Source: Chelativorans multitrophicus
GTDB taxonomy: Bacteria > Pseudomonadota > Alphaproteobacteria > Rhizobiales > Rhizobiaceae
Reading direction: 5' to 3'
Assembly (NCBI RefSeq): GCF_011317445.1
Contig: NZ_JAAAPL010000001.1
Span: 1,302,001-1,366,000 of the forward strand
DNA length: 64,000 nt
In this document: one piece after another, positions 32,848 through 39,534 of the stretch
Numbering within the stretch: the first letter of the stretch is position 1
How the letters are laid out: each line of letters starts with the position of its first letter
Notes under the pieces: generated by a model
What the model was told of the DNA's origin: nothing
Databases searched by the model: none
Seen by the model: the letters and a program-made list of their open reading frames with translations, nothing else
Made by a program: the position numbers and the translations under genes

Positions 32848-33447
32848 ATGAGCGATGAGGTTGTGGTTCGGAGTGGGAAGACGCTTCGCATAGGCGATAT
32901 AGATTGGGTCATCGAGGAACCTGTTCACGTCGACGCCAAAATGCCCACTCTGCTCACAGAGGCGCGCGTGGTTAACGGAAGCGTTATCTACCTGTCCCTG
33001 GCCGAGACTGTCATTGATGGTGGCAATGTTCCAGAGGTTCGCATTTGCACCAGATTGAGATTGGACCTCGCCTTCGCTCAAGCACTGAGGGACAACCTGT
33101 CGGCGCGCATTGCGCCAATTCATGCGCTTGGTCATGCGGCCTCCACATGCGCCCGCTCCAACTCACGTTCCATCCATTCCATGAGCCGGTCGTACGTCTT
33201 CACGGTGAACCCGGCCCCGTTCTCGCGAACGCGCTTGAAAAATGTGTTGTCTTTGATTGCGCGCTGGCTAATCGTTTGCTCCGACATGCCCGTAAGGCTG
33301 GACAGACGTTCGGCGGTCTCGAAAAGTCGGGATCGAAGTTCCTGTTCCATAGTTGCCAGTATGCGTATTTCTACGCCTCATGCAAGCGAATTTTTACGCG
33401 TTGCCTGCATTTCTTGCGAATATAGATTCCGCGCATGCCAAAACTGA
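32848..33447 (+). CDS. hypothetical protein, reading on through antisense of the Cro-like gene
   Basis: A rightward frame of 199 residues with GGGGGA seven bases before its ATG. The first ~90 residues (KTLRIGDIDWVIEEPVHVDAKMPTLLTEARVVNGSVIYLSLAETVIDGGNVPEVRICTRLRLDLAFAQALRDNL) have the alternating strand pattern of small phage proteins. The remaining ~100 residues are antisense to the Cro-like gene and the control region and look non-coding in character. A stop may have been lost. A leftward 119-codon frame (32776-33135) covers the first part and was judged less protein-like. Confidence 0.45.
   Translation: MSDEVVVRSGKTLRIGDIDWVIEEPVHVDAKMPTLLTEARVVNGSVIYLSLAETVIDGGNVPEVRICTRLRLDLAFAQALRDNLSARIAPIHALGHAASTCARSNSRSIHSMSRSYVFTVNPAPFSRTRLKNVLSLIARWLIVCSDMPVRLDRRSAVSKSRDRSSCSIVASMRISTPHASEFLRVACISCEYRFRACQN
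33132..33350 (-). CDS. Cro-like HTH regulator
   Basis: A 72-residue DNA-binding protein: LFETAERLSSLTGMSEQTISQRAIKDNTFFKRVRENGAGFTVKTYDRLMEWMERELE. The helix-turn-helix is around residues 14-40, and the tail is acidic and helical. Divergent from the CI-like repressor across 84 bases of control sequence, and first gene of the leftward early operon, it is in the Cro position. Confidence 0.75.
   Translation of the reverse strand: MEQELRSRLFETAERLSSLTGMSEQTISQRAIKDNTFFKRVRENGAGFTVKTYDRLMEWMERELERAHVEAA
33363..33420. promoter_or_regulatory. repressor operator cluster between cro-like and cI-like genes
   Basis: GCGTATTTCTACGC (33363-33376) is a perfect inverted repeat (GCGTA/TACGC) around TTTC. 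GCGAATTTTTACGC (33386-33399) is a close second copy 23 bases further. A weaker third copy, CTGCATTTCTTGCG, follows at 33405-33418. Three related sites in the divergent control region of a repressor pair are the expected operator arrangement. Confidence 0.6.
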
Positions 33448-34091
33448 CGCCGGAAAAACTGGCCGAGGCCATTCGAGATGCGGGTTTCACAGCCGCCCGG
33501 CTGTCGCGGGAAATCGGTCGCGACAAGGACTATGTGCGCGACTACCTCATTGGGCGGAAGCGCAGCCTCAAGGCTGAGGATCTGGAAAAAATTGCCGAAA
33601 AACTCGGGGGTGATCTTAACGAGCCGTCAACGTTAAAAGAGGTTGCCCTCGAAAATGATTTGTCCGAGATGCCCGTCATTGGAACGATACGCGCGGGAGC
33701 TTGGATTGAAACATACATGTTGGAGCACGATGATCAGGGGACTATCCCCGTCGCAAAAGACAGGCGATTCCTGCATGCGAAGCAATACGCATTGGCCGTG
33801 GCGGGGGATAGCATGGACCTGGAGGCACCAGATGGGTCCTTTGTGGTCTGCGTTGATTTTGGCGATAGCGGGCTGACACTCAAGCCAGGGATGCTTGTCC
33901 ATGTCGAAGCCATGGAGCACGGGAAGTCCGAGACAACCCTGAAAAAGGTGTCTTTCGAGAACGGCAAGACGGTATTGCACCCCCGCAGCTCGAACCCGAT
34001 TTATAAACCGCTCATTCTAGGTGGAGACGAAGCCTTCTATGTGGTGGTGAAGGGGGTCGTATTGAGCGTCTTTAACCCAAAATTCCCCTAG
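33435..34091 (+). CDS. CI-like repressor with S24 (LexA-type) domain
   Basis: A 218-residue repressor. The N-terminal helix-turn-helix is around residues 17-58 (FTAARLSREIGRDKDYVRDYLIGRKRSLKAEDLEKIAEKL). The C-terminal S24 self-cleavage domain has the Ala87-Gly88 scissile bond (IRAGAW), the Ser126 nucleophile (VAGDSMD) and the Lys at about 170-171 (ETTLKKV). RecA-stimulated self-cleavage should inactivate it on DNA damage, so prophage induction is expected to follow the SOS response. It is a lone rightward gene facing the Cro-like gene. Confidence 0.92.
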   Translation: MPKLTPEKLAEAIRDAGFTAARLSREIGRDKDYVRDYLIGRKRSLKAEDLEKIAEKLGGDLNEPSTLKEVALENDLSEMPVIGTIRAGAWIETYMLEHDDQGTIPVAKDRRFLHAKQYALAVAGDSMDLEAPDGSFVVCVDFGDSGLTLKPGMLVHVEAMEHGKSETTLKKVSFENGKTVLHPRSSNPIYKPLILGGDEAFYVVVKGVVLSVFNPKFP

Positions 34092-34133
34092 AGCTTACCC
34101 TTCTATCTCAGAGCCCAATAACTAGAGATAAAG
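34092..34133. other. short spacer after the repressor gene
   Basis: Forty-two bases between the repressor stop and the direct repeats. No hairpin with a T-run is visible, so repressor transcripts may be ended by the repeat region that follows. Confidence 0.4.
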
Positions 34134-34206
34134 AGCTTGTGTTATTCAGCTTGTGTTATTCAACGGCGGTGCACTTCCGTTAAATAACGGCGGTGCACTT
34201 CCGTTA
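34134..34206. repeat. paired direct repeats with internal hairpins, between repressor and HTH gene
   Basis: AGCTTGTGTTATTC occurs twice in perfect tandem (34134-34147 and 34148-34161). Immediately after, a 21-base unit starting AACGGCGGTGCACTTCCGTT occurs twice (34162-34182 and 34186-34206), 24 bases apart, and each copy folds as AACGG...CCGTT. The last three bases are also the stop codon of the leftward HTH gene. Confidence 0.85.
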
Positions 34207-34518
34207 TTCATCCCACCAATACCGGAGCCAGTAATGGTTTCCGGCGTTGCGAACATGCTTAATGAGCACCCAGCGTTCGCCCTCCAATTTCTGCAAATGA
34301 TCCCTGACCTGACGCCCGGATAGTCCGCACTCTTCTCCAAGCTTGTCATGGGTGGGGAACGCCGACTGCTTGCCCTCATTCATGTAAAGCGAGAGCCGCG
34401 CGCCCACGACCTTAGCGCCCGAGGGAAGATCCGAACACAGCAGGTTGCGCAGCCACACATCACGCCTGAAAGCGAATCGTCGGGCGGCAAAGGGAACGTT
34501 CTTCTTACGTTTCTTCAT
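34204..34518 (-). CDS. winged-helix HTH protein, possible replication or transcription regulator
   Basis: A 104-residue basic protein starting MKKRKKNVPFAARRFAFRRDVW. Residues 30-95 (CSDLPSGAKVVGARLSLYMNEGKQSAFPTHDKLGEECGLSGRQVRDHLQKLEGERWVLIKH) form a winged helix-turn-helix of the HTH_36 type, used by replication initiators and phage regulators. The start at 34518 has no strong ribosome site and is chosen by content; upstream in-frame sequence is not protein-like. It lies between direct repeats and a TTCCG-rich region, possible targets. Confidence 0.7.
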   Translation of the reverse strand: MKKRKKNVPFAARRFAFRRDVWLRNLLCSDLPSGAKVVGARLSLYMNEGKQSAFPTHDKLGEECGLSGRQVRDHLQKLEGERWVLIKHVRNAGNHYWLRYWWDE

Positions 34519-34638
34519 GCGGACTATGTAGCGGACTTTTCCGCCTTCCGCAAAACAATTTCCGAATTTTTCCGCATTTCCGCTTGCAATGCGTTTTTTT
34601 CCGTATATGATGACAATTGTTGAACGGGAAACGAACCG
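34519..34638. promoter_or_regulatory. divergent control region with six TTCCG repeats
   Basis: TTCCG occurs at 34539, 34546, 34560, 34570, 34578 and 34599, mostly within a longer TTTTCCGC/ATTTCCG context, in a region that is AT-richer than the neighbouring genes. It separates the leftward HTH gene from the rightward early operon starting at 34639, so it should contain promoters in both directions. The repeats could be a protein-binding array. Confidence 0.55.
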
Positions 34639-34839
34639 ATGCCCTACGACCGAAAGCCCTGCCCCTTCTGCGGATCGCGCCGCACCCAGGACAGCGCCTC
34701 TCACTACGGGTTCGTCAGCATCTACTTCGTTGTCTGCCGGGACTGTCACGCGGATGGTCCGGCCAAGGACACTCGTTCAGAGGCAATTCAAGCGTGGAAC
34801 ACCCGTGTTTACAGCCATGACGGCGACGGCCACGCCTAA
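34639..34839 (+). CDS. Lar-family zinc-ribbon protein (restriction alleviation-like)
   Basis: A 66-residue protein with the Lar-type treble-cysteine zinc ribbon: KPCPFCGSRRT, then VVCRDCHADGP and SEAIQAWNTRV. The two CxxC pairs are intact. Lar of phage Rac lowers host restriction; most phage members of the family are untested. First gene of the rightward operon, so it would be made early, fitting a protective role. Confidence 0.8.
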   Translation: MPYDRKPCPFCGSRRTQDSASHYGFVSIYFVVCRDCHADGPAKDTRSEAIQAWNTRVYSHDGDGHA

Positions 34840-34877
34840 CCCCGGCAGAGACGGCTTTGCCGAGAGAGGAGAGCGAG

Positions 34878-35186
34878 ATGCTTAAGCGGATTTCAGCAGT
34901 GACCCTCGCTAGCGCAATATGGGTAGGCGCATTCGAGAACCCCGCCCATTCCGATCCAATCGAGGAAGCGGCGTTCATGGCGATAGCCGCAGGCGTATGC
35001 GGGGCAGTCGTCCCCGACGCCGTGTTTCTCCCGAGAGTGAAGGATGTCGCGGTTCAGAACGGCGTCAACATTTCGGAGGCGCTTTCCCTGATCCGCGCAC
35101 AGGCAGAGCTGGTGGCCCTGCAATTGATCGAAGCCGAAGCTGGCGATGAGTTCTGCCAGCACGTTCAGAACATCAGTTTCGAATGA
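34878..35186 (+). CDS. secreted small protein, 102 aa
   Basis: A 102-residue protein with a signal peptide (MLKRISAVTLASAIWVGAFE, cleavage probably after NPAHS) and a helical mature part containing two cysteines that could form a disulfide (GVCGAVVPD, DEFCQHV). GAGAGGAG precedes the ATG at 34878; an earlier in-frame ATG at 34857 would destroy the signal peptide start. Probably periplasmic; function unknown. Confidence 0.6.
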   Translation: MLKRISAVTLASAIWVGAFENPAHSDPIEEAAFMAIAAGVCGAVVPDAVFLPRVKDVAVQNGVNISEALSLIRAQAELVALQLIEAEAGDEFCQHVQNISFE

Positions 35187-35197
35187 GGAGAACGGAT

Positions 35198-35470
35198 ATG
35201 AGACTTCCGTTTTGTGAGACAATCACCGATCCCGACACTGACAAGCCCGTCCTGATGGACATCGAAGGCGAAGCCGATTGCTGCCTCGATTGGGATGCGA
35301 AGACCGGCGAACGCATTGTTTGCGTCACAGACGTCTACGTCAACGGCGTCAATCTCTACCGCAGCCAAATGAGCATGTTCCGGCAGATGGCCGCTCTGAT
35401 CGCAGAGCGCATCGAAGCGGATGACAAGGTGCTGGACGTGCTTCTGGAAGTCGAGAGGGAAGTGGCGTGA
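35198..35470 (+). CDS. hypothetical protein, 90 aa
   Basis: A 90-residue acidic protein (MRLPFCETITDPDTDKPVLMDIEGEADCCLDWDAKTGERIVCV...). It is mostly beta strands, then a helical end (MFRQMAALIAERIEADDKVLDVLLEVEREVA). GAGGAG stands before the ATG. Its stop overlaps the next start by four bases. No family is recognised. Confidence 0.62.
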   Translation: MRLPFCETITDPDTDKPVLMDIEGEADCCLDWDAKTGERIVCVTDVYVNGVNLYRSQMSMFRQMAALIAERIEADDKVLDVLLEVEREVA

Positions 35471-35766
35471 GCAGACTTATGCACCCAAAGACGCCACCGG
35501 ATGTCGTAGCGCATTGGGGGTTAGACCACTCGCGCGGAGGGGGTAGAAAAATCATGGCCGCCGCCCCCGAGATGCTGGAGGCGCTAAAGAAAATAGCACG
35601 ATCACTCGACGCTGAGATTTCCTCGCATCGGTGCTCATGCACGCACCCATGCGACGACTATTTTGTTCACCCCGGCCCTTGTGGCACGAGGCGAGCGGAA
35701 ACCTATCGGAACATCAAAGCCATAGCTGACAAAGCCATAGCTAAAGCCGAGGGGAAGCGCCCATGA
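35467..35766 (+). CDS. hypothetical phage protein, 99 aa
   Basis: A 99-residue protein starting at a GTG that overlaps the previous stop (GTGA). It contains MAAAPEMLEALKKIARSL, a segment found in many small phage proteins, followed by a cysteine/histidine-rich stretch (SSHRCSCTHPCDDYFVHPGPC) and a lysine-rich helix. Possibly zinc-binding; function unknown. Confidence 0.6.
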   Translation: MSRLMHPKTPPDVVAHWGLDHSRGGGRKIMAAAPEMLEALKKIARSLDAEISSHRCSCTHPCDDYFVHPGPCGTRRAETYRNIKAIADKAIAKAEGKRP

Positions 35767-35972
35767 CCCTCTCCCCGTCTGAATACCACACTGTTCCTAT
35801 CGGGTCTATGCACGTGATGCAGGTGGACGCTGGCACTACAATCACTGACGAGCGTTCCGGTGAAGCAATCACGGTCGATGATGAGACGGTGGCCGTGAAG
35901 GGCCGGGTGATCTTCTGCACCGAACGTACATTCGAGGCTTTAAGACGCAGGGTGGAGGAGGAGGCCGCATGA
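35763..35972 (+). CDS. hypothetical protein, 69 aa
   Basis: A 69-residue beta-rich protein (VPIGSMHVMQVDAGTTITDERSGEAITVDDETVAVKGRVIFC) ending in a helix. Overlaps both neighbours by four bases. No family is recognised. Confidence 0.6.
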   Translation: MTLSPSEYHTVPIGSMHVMQVDAGTTITDERSGEAITVDDETVAVKGRVIFCTERTFEALRRRVEEEAA

Positions 35973-36277
35973 CCCGATCCCTCCAACACGCCTCCCAAGC
36001 AGAACACAGCGGAATGCCCGAACGGATCTGGGCGCGCGTCCGTGGCGGTGGCGTCTCTCTCCCATCCGGCAAGCCGTATCTGACTGTTGTCGGTGAAAGC
36101 CGGGAGCAGAACGGCTGCACGGAATACGTCAGGGCCGATCTCTTCCATGAAGCCCTCGATCTCGCAGAGGCAGCAAACCTCCCGAACGATCTCCGAGACG
36201 GCAAATACGCCAACACCAAGAGAATCCAAGAGCTTCGCGCGCAATTGGTGAAGCTGTCAGGAGAGAGCAATGGCTGA
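35969..36277 (+). CDS. hypothetical protein, 102 aa
   Basis: A 102-residue protein with beta strands (PERIWARVRGGGVSLPSGKPYLTVVGE), TEYVRADLFHEALDLAEAA and a helical end (TKRIQELRAQLVKLSGES). The YVRADL segment recurs in small phage proteins that belong to modular Ead/Ea22-like families. Overlaps both neighbours. Function unknown. Confidence 0.6.
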   Translation: MTRSLQHASQAEHSGMPERIWARVRGGGVSLPSGKPYLTVVGESREQNGCTEYVRADLFHEALDLAEAANLPNDLRDGKYANTKRIQELRAQLVKLSGESNG

Positions 36278-36446
36278 GACAGCACAAAGGCTGGACGAAC
36301 CTAGCGTGTTCGAAAAGCAGCCAGGGCGAACAGAGTATGAGGCCCGCTGCATCATCCGCGAATTGATCGAGCTTTACGGCCCCAAGGATGCGCCGTGGCA
36401 ACTCTCACGATTTCTGGAAGACGAATTAAGGCGGGTGAACCGATGA
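36270..36446 (+). CDS. small hypothetical protein, 58 aa
   Basis: A 58-residue charged protein (MAETAQRLDEPSVFEKQPGRT...ELIELYGPKDAPWQLSRFLEDELRRVNR). The ATG lies eight bases inside the previous gene and the TGA overlaps the ATG of the next (ATGA), which supports it. No family is recognised. Confidence 0.6.
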   Translation: MAETAQRLDEPSVFEKQPGRTEYEARCIIRELIELYGPKDAPWQLSRFLEDELRRVNR

Positions 36447-37042
36447 GCACTTTGAGGTTTAACTTTCCGGAATTTTGCGAGCGCTCCGGCAGCGATACCG
36501 CTGACCTGATGCGTATCCTTGGCAAGGTCCAGAACGGGGCGTGGTGCGCAGGCGGCGCGATCCGCGGGACACTCATCCGTCAGTCTCTCGACAGCGATTT
36601 CGACTTCTTCTTTCGTGATGCCGATCATTTGGCCGAGTGGGAGAAGAACCTACCGGACACGCTGAAGCTTGTGCGCGAAACAGAGCATCATAAGCACTGG
36701 AGAGGCACAATTGAGGGTAGTGATTTACCCATCGATATCCAGGCTATCCGCTTTAGGTTTTACGCCAGTGCCGAAGAGGTAATCGACAGCTTCGATTACA
36801 CAATCACACAGTTCGCGCTCGACGGCGAGGAACTGGTGACGACGCCCTATGCCCTTTGGGATCTTGGGCGAAAGAAGCTGGCGATTCACAAGGTTACCTA
36901 TCCCGTCGCGACCATGCGGCGGATGCTCAAATACACCCAGCAAGGTTTCACCGCCTGCGCAGGCTGCATGGCTCAGCTTCTACGCGACACAGCCACGTCA
37001 CCGCAGGCAATGGCCGAACTCGAAATCGCATACGTGGATTGA
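36443..37042 (+). CDS. minimal nucleotidyltransferase-like protein
   Basis: A 199-residue protein with the start of the polymerase-beta/CCA-adding nucleotidyltransferase fold: GAWCAGGAIRGTL (Gly37-Gly38 and Arg41) followed by SDFDFFF (Asp52 and Asp54), the paired metal-binding acids. Later strands (LPIDIQAIRF) could give the third acid, and VATMRRMLKYTQQGF resembles the helix after the head domain of CCA-adding enzymes. It is half the size of tRNA nucleotidyltransferases, so it lacks the tail domains. Substrate unknown; it precedes the recombination genes. Confidence 0.68.
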   Translation: MSTLRFNFPEFCERSGSDTADLMRILGKVQNGAWCAGGAIRGTLIRQSLDSDFDFFFRDADHLAEWEKNLPDTLKLVRETEHHKHWRGTIEGSDLPIDIQAIRFRFYASAEEVIDSFDYTITQFALDGEELVTTPYALWDLGRKKLAIHKVTYPVATMRRMLKYTQQGFTACAGCMAQLLRDTATSPQAMAELEIAYVD

Positions 37043-37046
37043 GACA

Positions 37047-37844
37047 ATGAGCGAGAATACTAAGCTTTGGGATATTCTGGGGCGAACCGACCCCAAGCAC
37101 ACGACACGGTTCAAGCGCGGCGGCGGCTTCTCCGGTACGGCGATCAAGCCAATGTGGTCATACCGCCGCTTGACGGAAGAGTTCGGCCCATGCGGAACCG
37201 GCTGGGGCGTGAACGAGCCAGTTTTCCAAGTTGTTCCCGGCGACAACAGGGAAGTCCTCGTCTACTGCACCGTCTCTGGCTGGTACATGTGGGATGGAGA
37301 GCGCCGCGCGGTCTTCGGTGTCGGTGGAGACAAGGTTGTCACTCACATCAAGGCGAACACGCAATACAACCGGCCCGAGCGCTGGGAAAACGACGATGAG
37401 GCTTTTAAGAAGGCCTTCACGGACGCTCTAACCAACGCGTTCAAGCTGCTTGGTGTCGGCGCAGACGTGCATATGGGCATGTTTGACGACAACAAATACG
37501 TCAACACCATGCAGCAGGAATTCGCGGAGGAAGCAGCCGGCTCCAACTCAGAACCGCCACGGAAGGCCAACGGCAGGCCCGAAACTGGCTGGCGCGAGGA
37601 CGGAACCCGCACTCCGTATTCCCTTCGGCAAGAAAAGGTTTGGGACGAGTTCCAGCAGGAATTGCTGGAGGTCCACACAGGCGCGGGTCTCAAGCAACTA
37701 GCCGAGATGTGGCGCAAGAAGGCCGACGACGACAAGTGGCCGGAAAGCTGGAAGGCGCTCGTCAAGGAAGAGCTTGAGAAGCGGCGGCTTCAGCTCCGCG
37801 CCGAAGCGGCCAAAGAACCAATCGACTACACAATGGCAGGATAA
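37047..37844 (+). CDS. Rad52-like single-strand annealing protein
   Basis: A 265-residue protein. Residues 1-150 show a Rad52/Sak-like annealase core: [38 protein letters not shown], then VYCTVSGWY and [13 protein letters not shown], and the helix [36 protein letters not shown]. The remainder is a flexible linker and a lysine/glutamate-rich helical end. Such proteins pair complementary DNA strands in phage recombination. The SSB gene follows six bases downstream, the usual partner. Confidence 0.78.
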   Translation: MSENTKLWDILGRTDPKHTTRFKRGGGFSGTAIKPMWSYRRLTEEFGPCGTGWGVNEPVFQVVPGDNREVLVYCTVSGWYMWDGERRAVFGVGGDKVVTHIKANTQYNRPERWENDDEAFKKAFTDALTNAFKLLGVGADVHMGMFDDNKYVNTMQQEFAEEAAGSNSEPPRKANGRPETGWREDGTRTPYSLRQEKVWDEFQQELLEVHTGAGLKQLAEMWRKKADDDKWPESWKALVKEELEKRRLQLRAEAAKEPIDYTMAG

Positions 37845-37849
37845 TCATC

Positions 37850-38287
37850 ATGGCTGGATCACTGAATCGCGTATTCCTCATTGGGAACCTTGGGGCAGAC
37901 CCCGAGGTCCGCCGCCTGAACAACGGTTCACCGGTAGTGAACCTACGAATCGCGACCGCCGAGACTTGGCGCGACAAGAATACGGGTGAGCGCAAGGAAA
38001 ACACGCAATGGCACAACGTGGTGATCTTCAATGAGATGATCGCCAAGGTTGCTGAGCAGTTCCTGCGCAAGGGCATGAAGGTCTTTGTTGAAGGCTCTCT
38101 GCAAACCCGCAAATGGCAGGACCAGCAGGGTAACGACAAATACACGACCGAGATTGTCCTGCAGAAGTATCGCGGCGAGCTTCAGATGCTCGATGCACGG
38201 CAAATATCCGATGTGGTCAACAACCATCAGCCTGAGCAAAGCGGTTACGTCCACGACGATCTGGACGACGACCCATTGCCTTTCTAG
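37850..38287 (+). CDS. ssb: single-stranded DNA-binding protein
   Basis: A 145-residue OB-fold protein ([23 protein letters not shown]...[42 protein letters not shown]). It ends [10 protein letters not shown], the acidic tip with terminal Pro-Phe through which SSB binds partner proteins. Shorter than most bacterial SSBs because the glycine/glutamine-rich linker is reduced. It protects single strands and probably loads or cooperates with the annealase encoded just before it. Confidence 0.93.
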   Translation: MAGSLNRVFLIGNLGADPEVRRLNNGSPVVNLRIATAETWRDKNTGERKENTQWHNVVIFNEMIAKVAEQFLRKGMKVFVEGSLQTRKWQDQQGNDKYTTEIVLQKYRGELQMLDARQISDVVNNHQPEQSGYVHDDLDDDPLPF

Positions 38288-38298
38288 GAGCAGCGGCG

Positions 38299-38712
38299 AT
38301 GGCGGGGAAACAGTCAGAAAAGCCGATCTATGCCTTCATCAGACGCGGAAACAATCTCGTGCCAGAGATGGACATGGATTTGCGCGCCCTTGATGGCGTG
38401 GCGCAGGGACAGCGCGTGAAGGTCGATATCAAGGCCTTCCGCAGCCTCCCCCGCCTAAGGGCATACTGGTCTATGTTGCATGAAGTCGTCGCGGCCACGG
38501 AATGCGCGGCTTCTGCCGAGCGCCTTCACGAGGCGATGAAGCTGGAGCTTGGCATTGTTGACTTGGTGAAGGTAGGCAATCTGACGGTCGCCATTCCCGG
38601 ATCCATCGCTTTCGACCGAATGAACGAAGCGGAAATGTCCGAATTTTTCAATATCGCTCAGCGCTGGCTGGCAGAGAAATACGGTTATGTGCCGCAAGCG
38701 AGGGCCGCATGA
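38299..38712 (+). CDS. conserved phage recombination-region protein (DUF1367-like)
   Basis: A 137-residue protein with FRSLPRLRAYWSMLHEVVAAT, ERLHEAMKLELGIVDLV and IPGSIAFDRMNEAEMSEFFNIAQRWLAEKYG. This helical layout with PxSIxFxxMxxxEFxxFF resembles DUF1367/NinB-type phage proteins encoded with recombination functions; assignment is tentative. Four-base overlap with the next gene. Confidence 0.6.
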   Translation: MAGKQSEKPIYAFIRRGNNLVPEMDMDLRALDGVAQGQRVKVDIKAFRSLPRLRAYWSMLHEVVAATECAASAERLHEAMKLELGIVDLVKVGNLTVAIPGSIAFDRMNEAEMSEFFNIAQRWLAEKYGYVPQARAA

Positions 38713-39068
38713 CGCGCGTCGTTTCAGAACTGGAGTTCCGCACGAGGCTGCAAACAGCGCTGCGGTCAGCAGAATATACTTGGGTTGGGGCGGTGACTGG
38801 CCCAGGTAGATCTGGCGCGGTTGCGGCAGTCTATGCCTCCCATATTCTTAGAGTCCCGTTCATTCCGTTTGGAGCCAAAGCCCCGGATCACGGGACGCTG
38901 TTGATCGTTGATACAGCCTCTCAGAGCGGCAGAACATTGCGGAAGTCCGCACGCCGCTATCCGGGCTCCTTGACACTCGCCGTGTTCAACGAGCCGCCGC
39001 GAGTGATGTTTTGGTACGAAGGAAGGAAGCCGCAGCGTTACCGCCATGAGCGGAGGGTCGCCGCATGA
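38709..39068 (+). CDS. phosphoribosyltransferase-like protein
   Basis: A 119-residue protein with a type I phosphoribosyltransferase pattern: TWVGAVTGPGRSGAVAAVYASHILRVPFIPFG (first Rossmann strand and PPi loop) and LLIVDTASQSGRTLRKSARRY, the position of the PRPP-binding loop (usual form V-D-D-x-x-x-T-G-x-T-L), here VDTASQSGRTL. The protein lacks the hood domains of full enzymes. It could bind a nucleotide or serve a regulatory role; activity cannot be judged. Overlaps both neighbours. Confidence 0.62.
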   Translation: MTRVVSELEFRTRLQTALRSAEYTWVGAVTGPGRSGAVAAVYASHILRVPFIPFGAKAPDHGTLLIVDTASQSGRTLRKSARRYPGSLTLAVFNEPPRVMFWYEGRKPQRYRHERRVAA

Positions 39069-39256
39069 CCAAGACCCTCCAGATCAAACCTCACACGCGC
39101 CGCGCTCCTGTAGATCCCGACGCAGAAGCCAAGGAGCGCATGACCCGGCTTTTGAATGAATACGTCATCCTACGCGATCTGGAGCGGGAACTGTCCCAGG
39201 CTTTCGAAGACGAGTTCGGCAGGCAGTACGCCAATTATCTGCGCGAGGTGCGGTAA
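39065..39256 (+). CDS. small helical hypothetical protein, 63 aa
   Basis: A 63-residue charged helical protein (MTKTLQIKPHTRRAPVDPDAEAKERMTRLLNEYVILRDLERELSQAFEDEFGRQYANYLREVR). It overlaps the preceding gene by four bases and the next by one base. No family is recognised. Confidence 0.6.
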   Translation: MTKTLQIKPHTRRAPVDPDAEAKERMTRLLNEYVILRDLERELSQAFEDEFGRQYANYLREVR

Positions 39257-39534
39257 TGGCGAAAGATGCCCTGAGAACCATCCTGAGAGAGAGGCAGGGA
39301 CGCCGGTGTTGTTACTGCGGCGTGAGTTTGACGCCGCCTATTGTCACGACCAAGAAGCGGAAGCCATTACCGACATCAGAAACGCTAGAGCACCTTCGTA
39401 GGCAAAGCGAAGGAGGTACAAGTCGCCGCGATAACCTCGCTCTAGCTTGCTACCAGTGCAACACGGGTCGCGGAGCCATGGATTGGCTCACCTATACCAG
39501 CTACCGCCGTGGCGAACTGTGGGAGCTAGCATGA
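39256..39534 (+). CDS. HNH endonuclease, 92 aa
   Basis: A 92-residue protein with a compact HNH nuclease: CCYCGVSLT (zinc pair), TLEHLRRQSEGG (the first His of the motif), SRRDNLALACYQCNTGRG (Asn and second zinc pair). The motif order is intact. Small HNH proteins are frequent in phages, where some act with terminase or in recombination. Its start shares one base with the preceding stop, and it ends four bases into the next HNH gene. Confidence 0.82.
   Translation: MAKDALRTILRERQGRRCCYCGVSLTPPIVTTKKRKPLPTSETLEHLRRQSEGGTSRRDNLALACYQCNTGRGAMDWLTYTSYRRGELWELA

Noticed and set aside
32776-33135. leftward 119-codon frame with ATGA link to the Cro-like gene and a GGAGG site
   Set aside because: Antisense to the more protein-like rightward frame; its translation lacks regular strand or helix patterns, and the GGAGG lies in Glu-Ala codons of the Cro-like gene. 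It remains possible.
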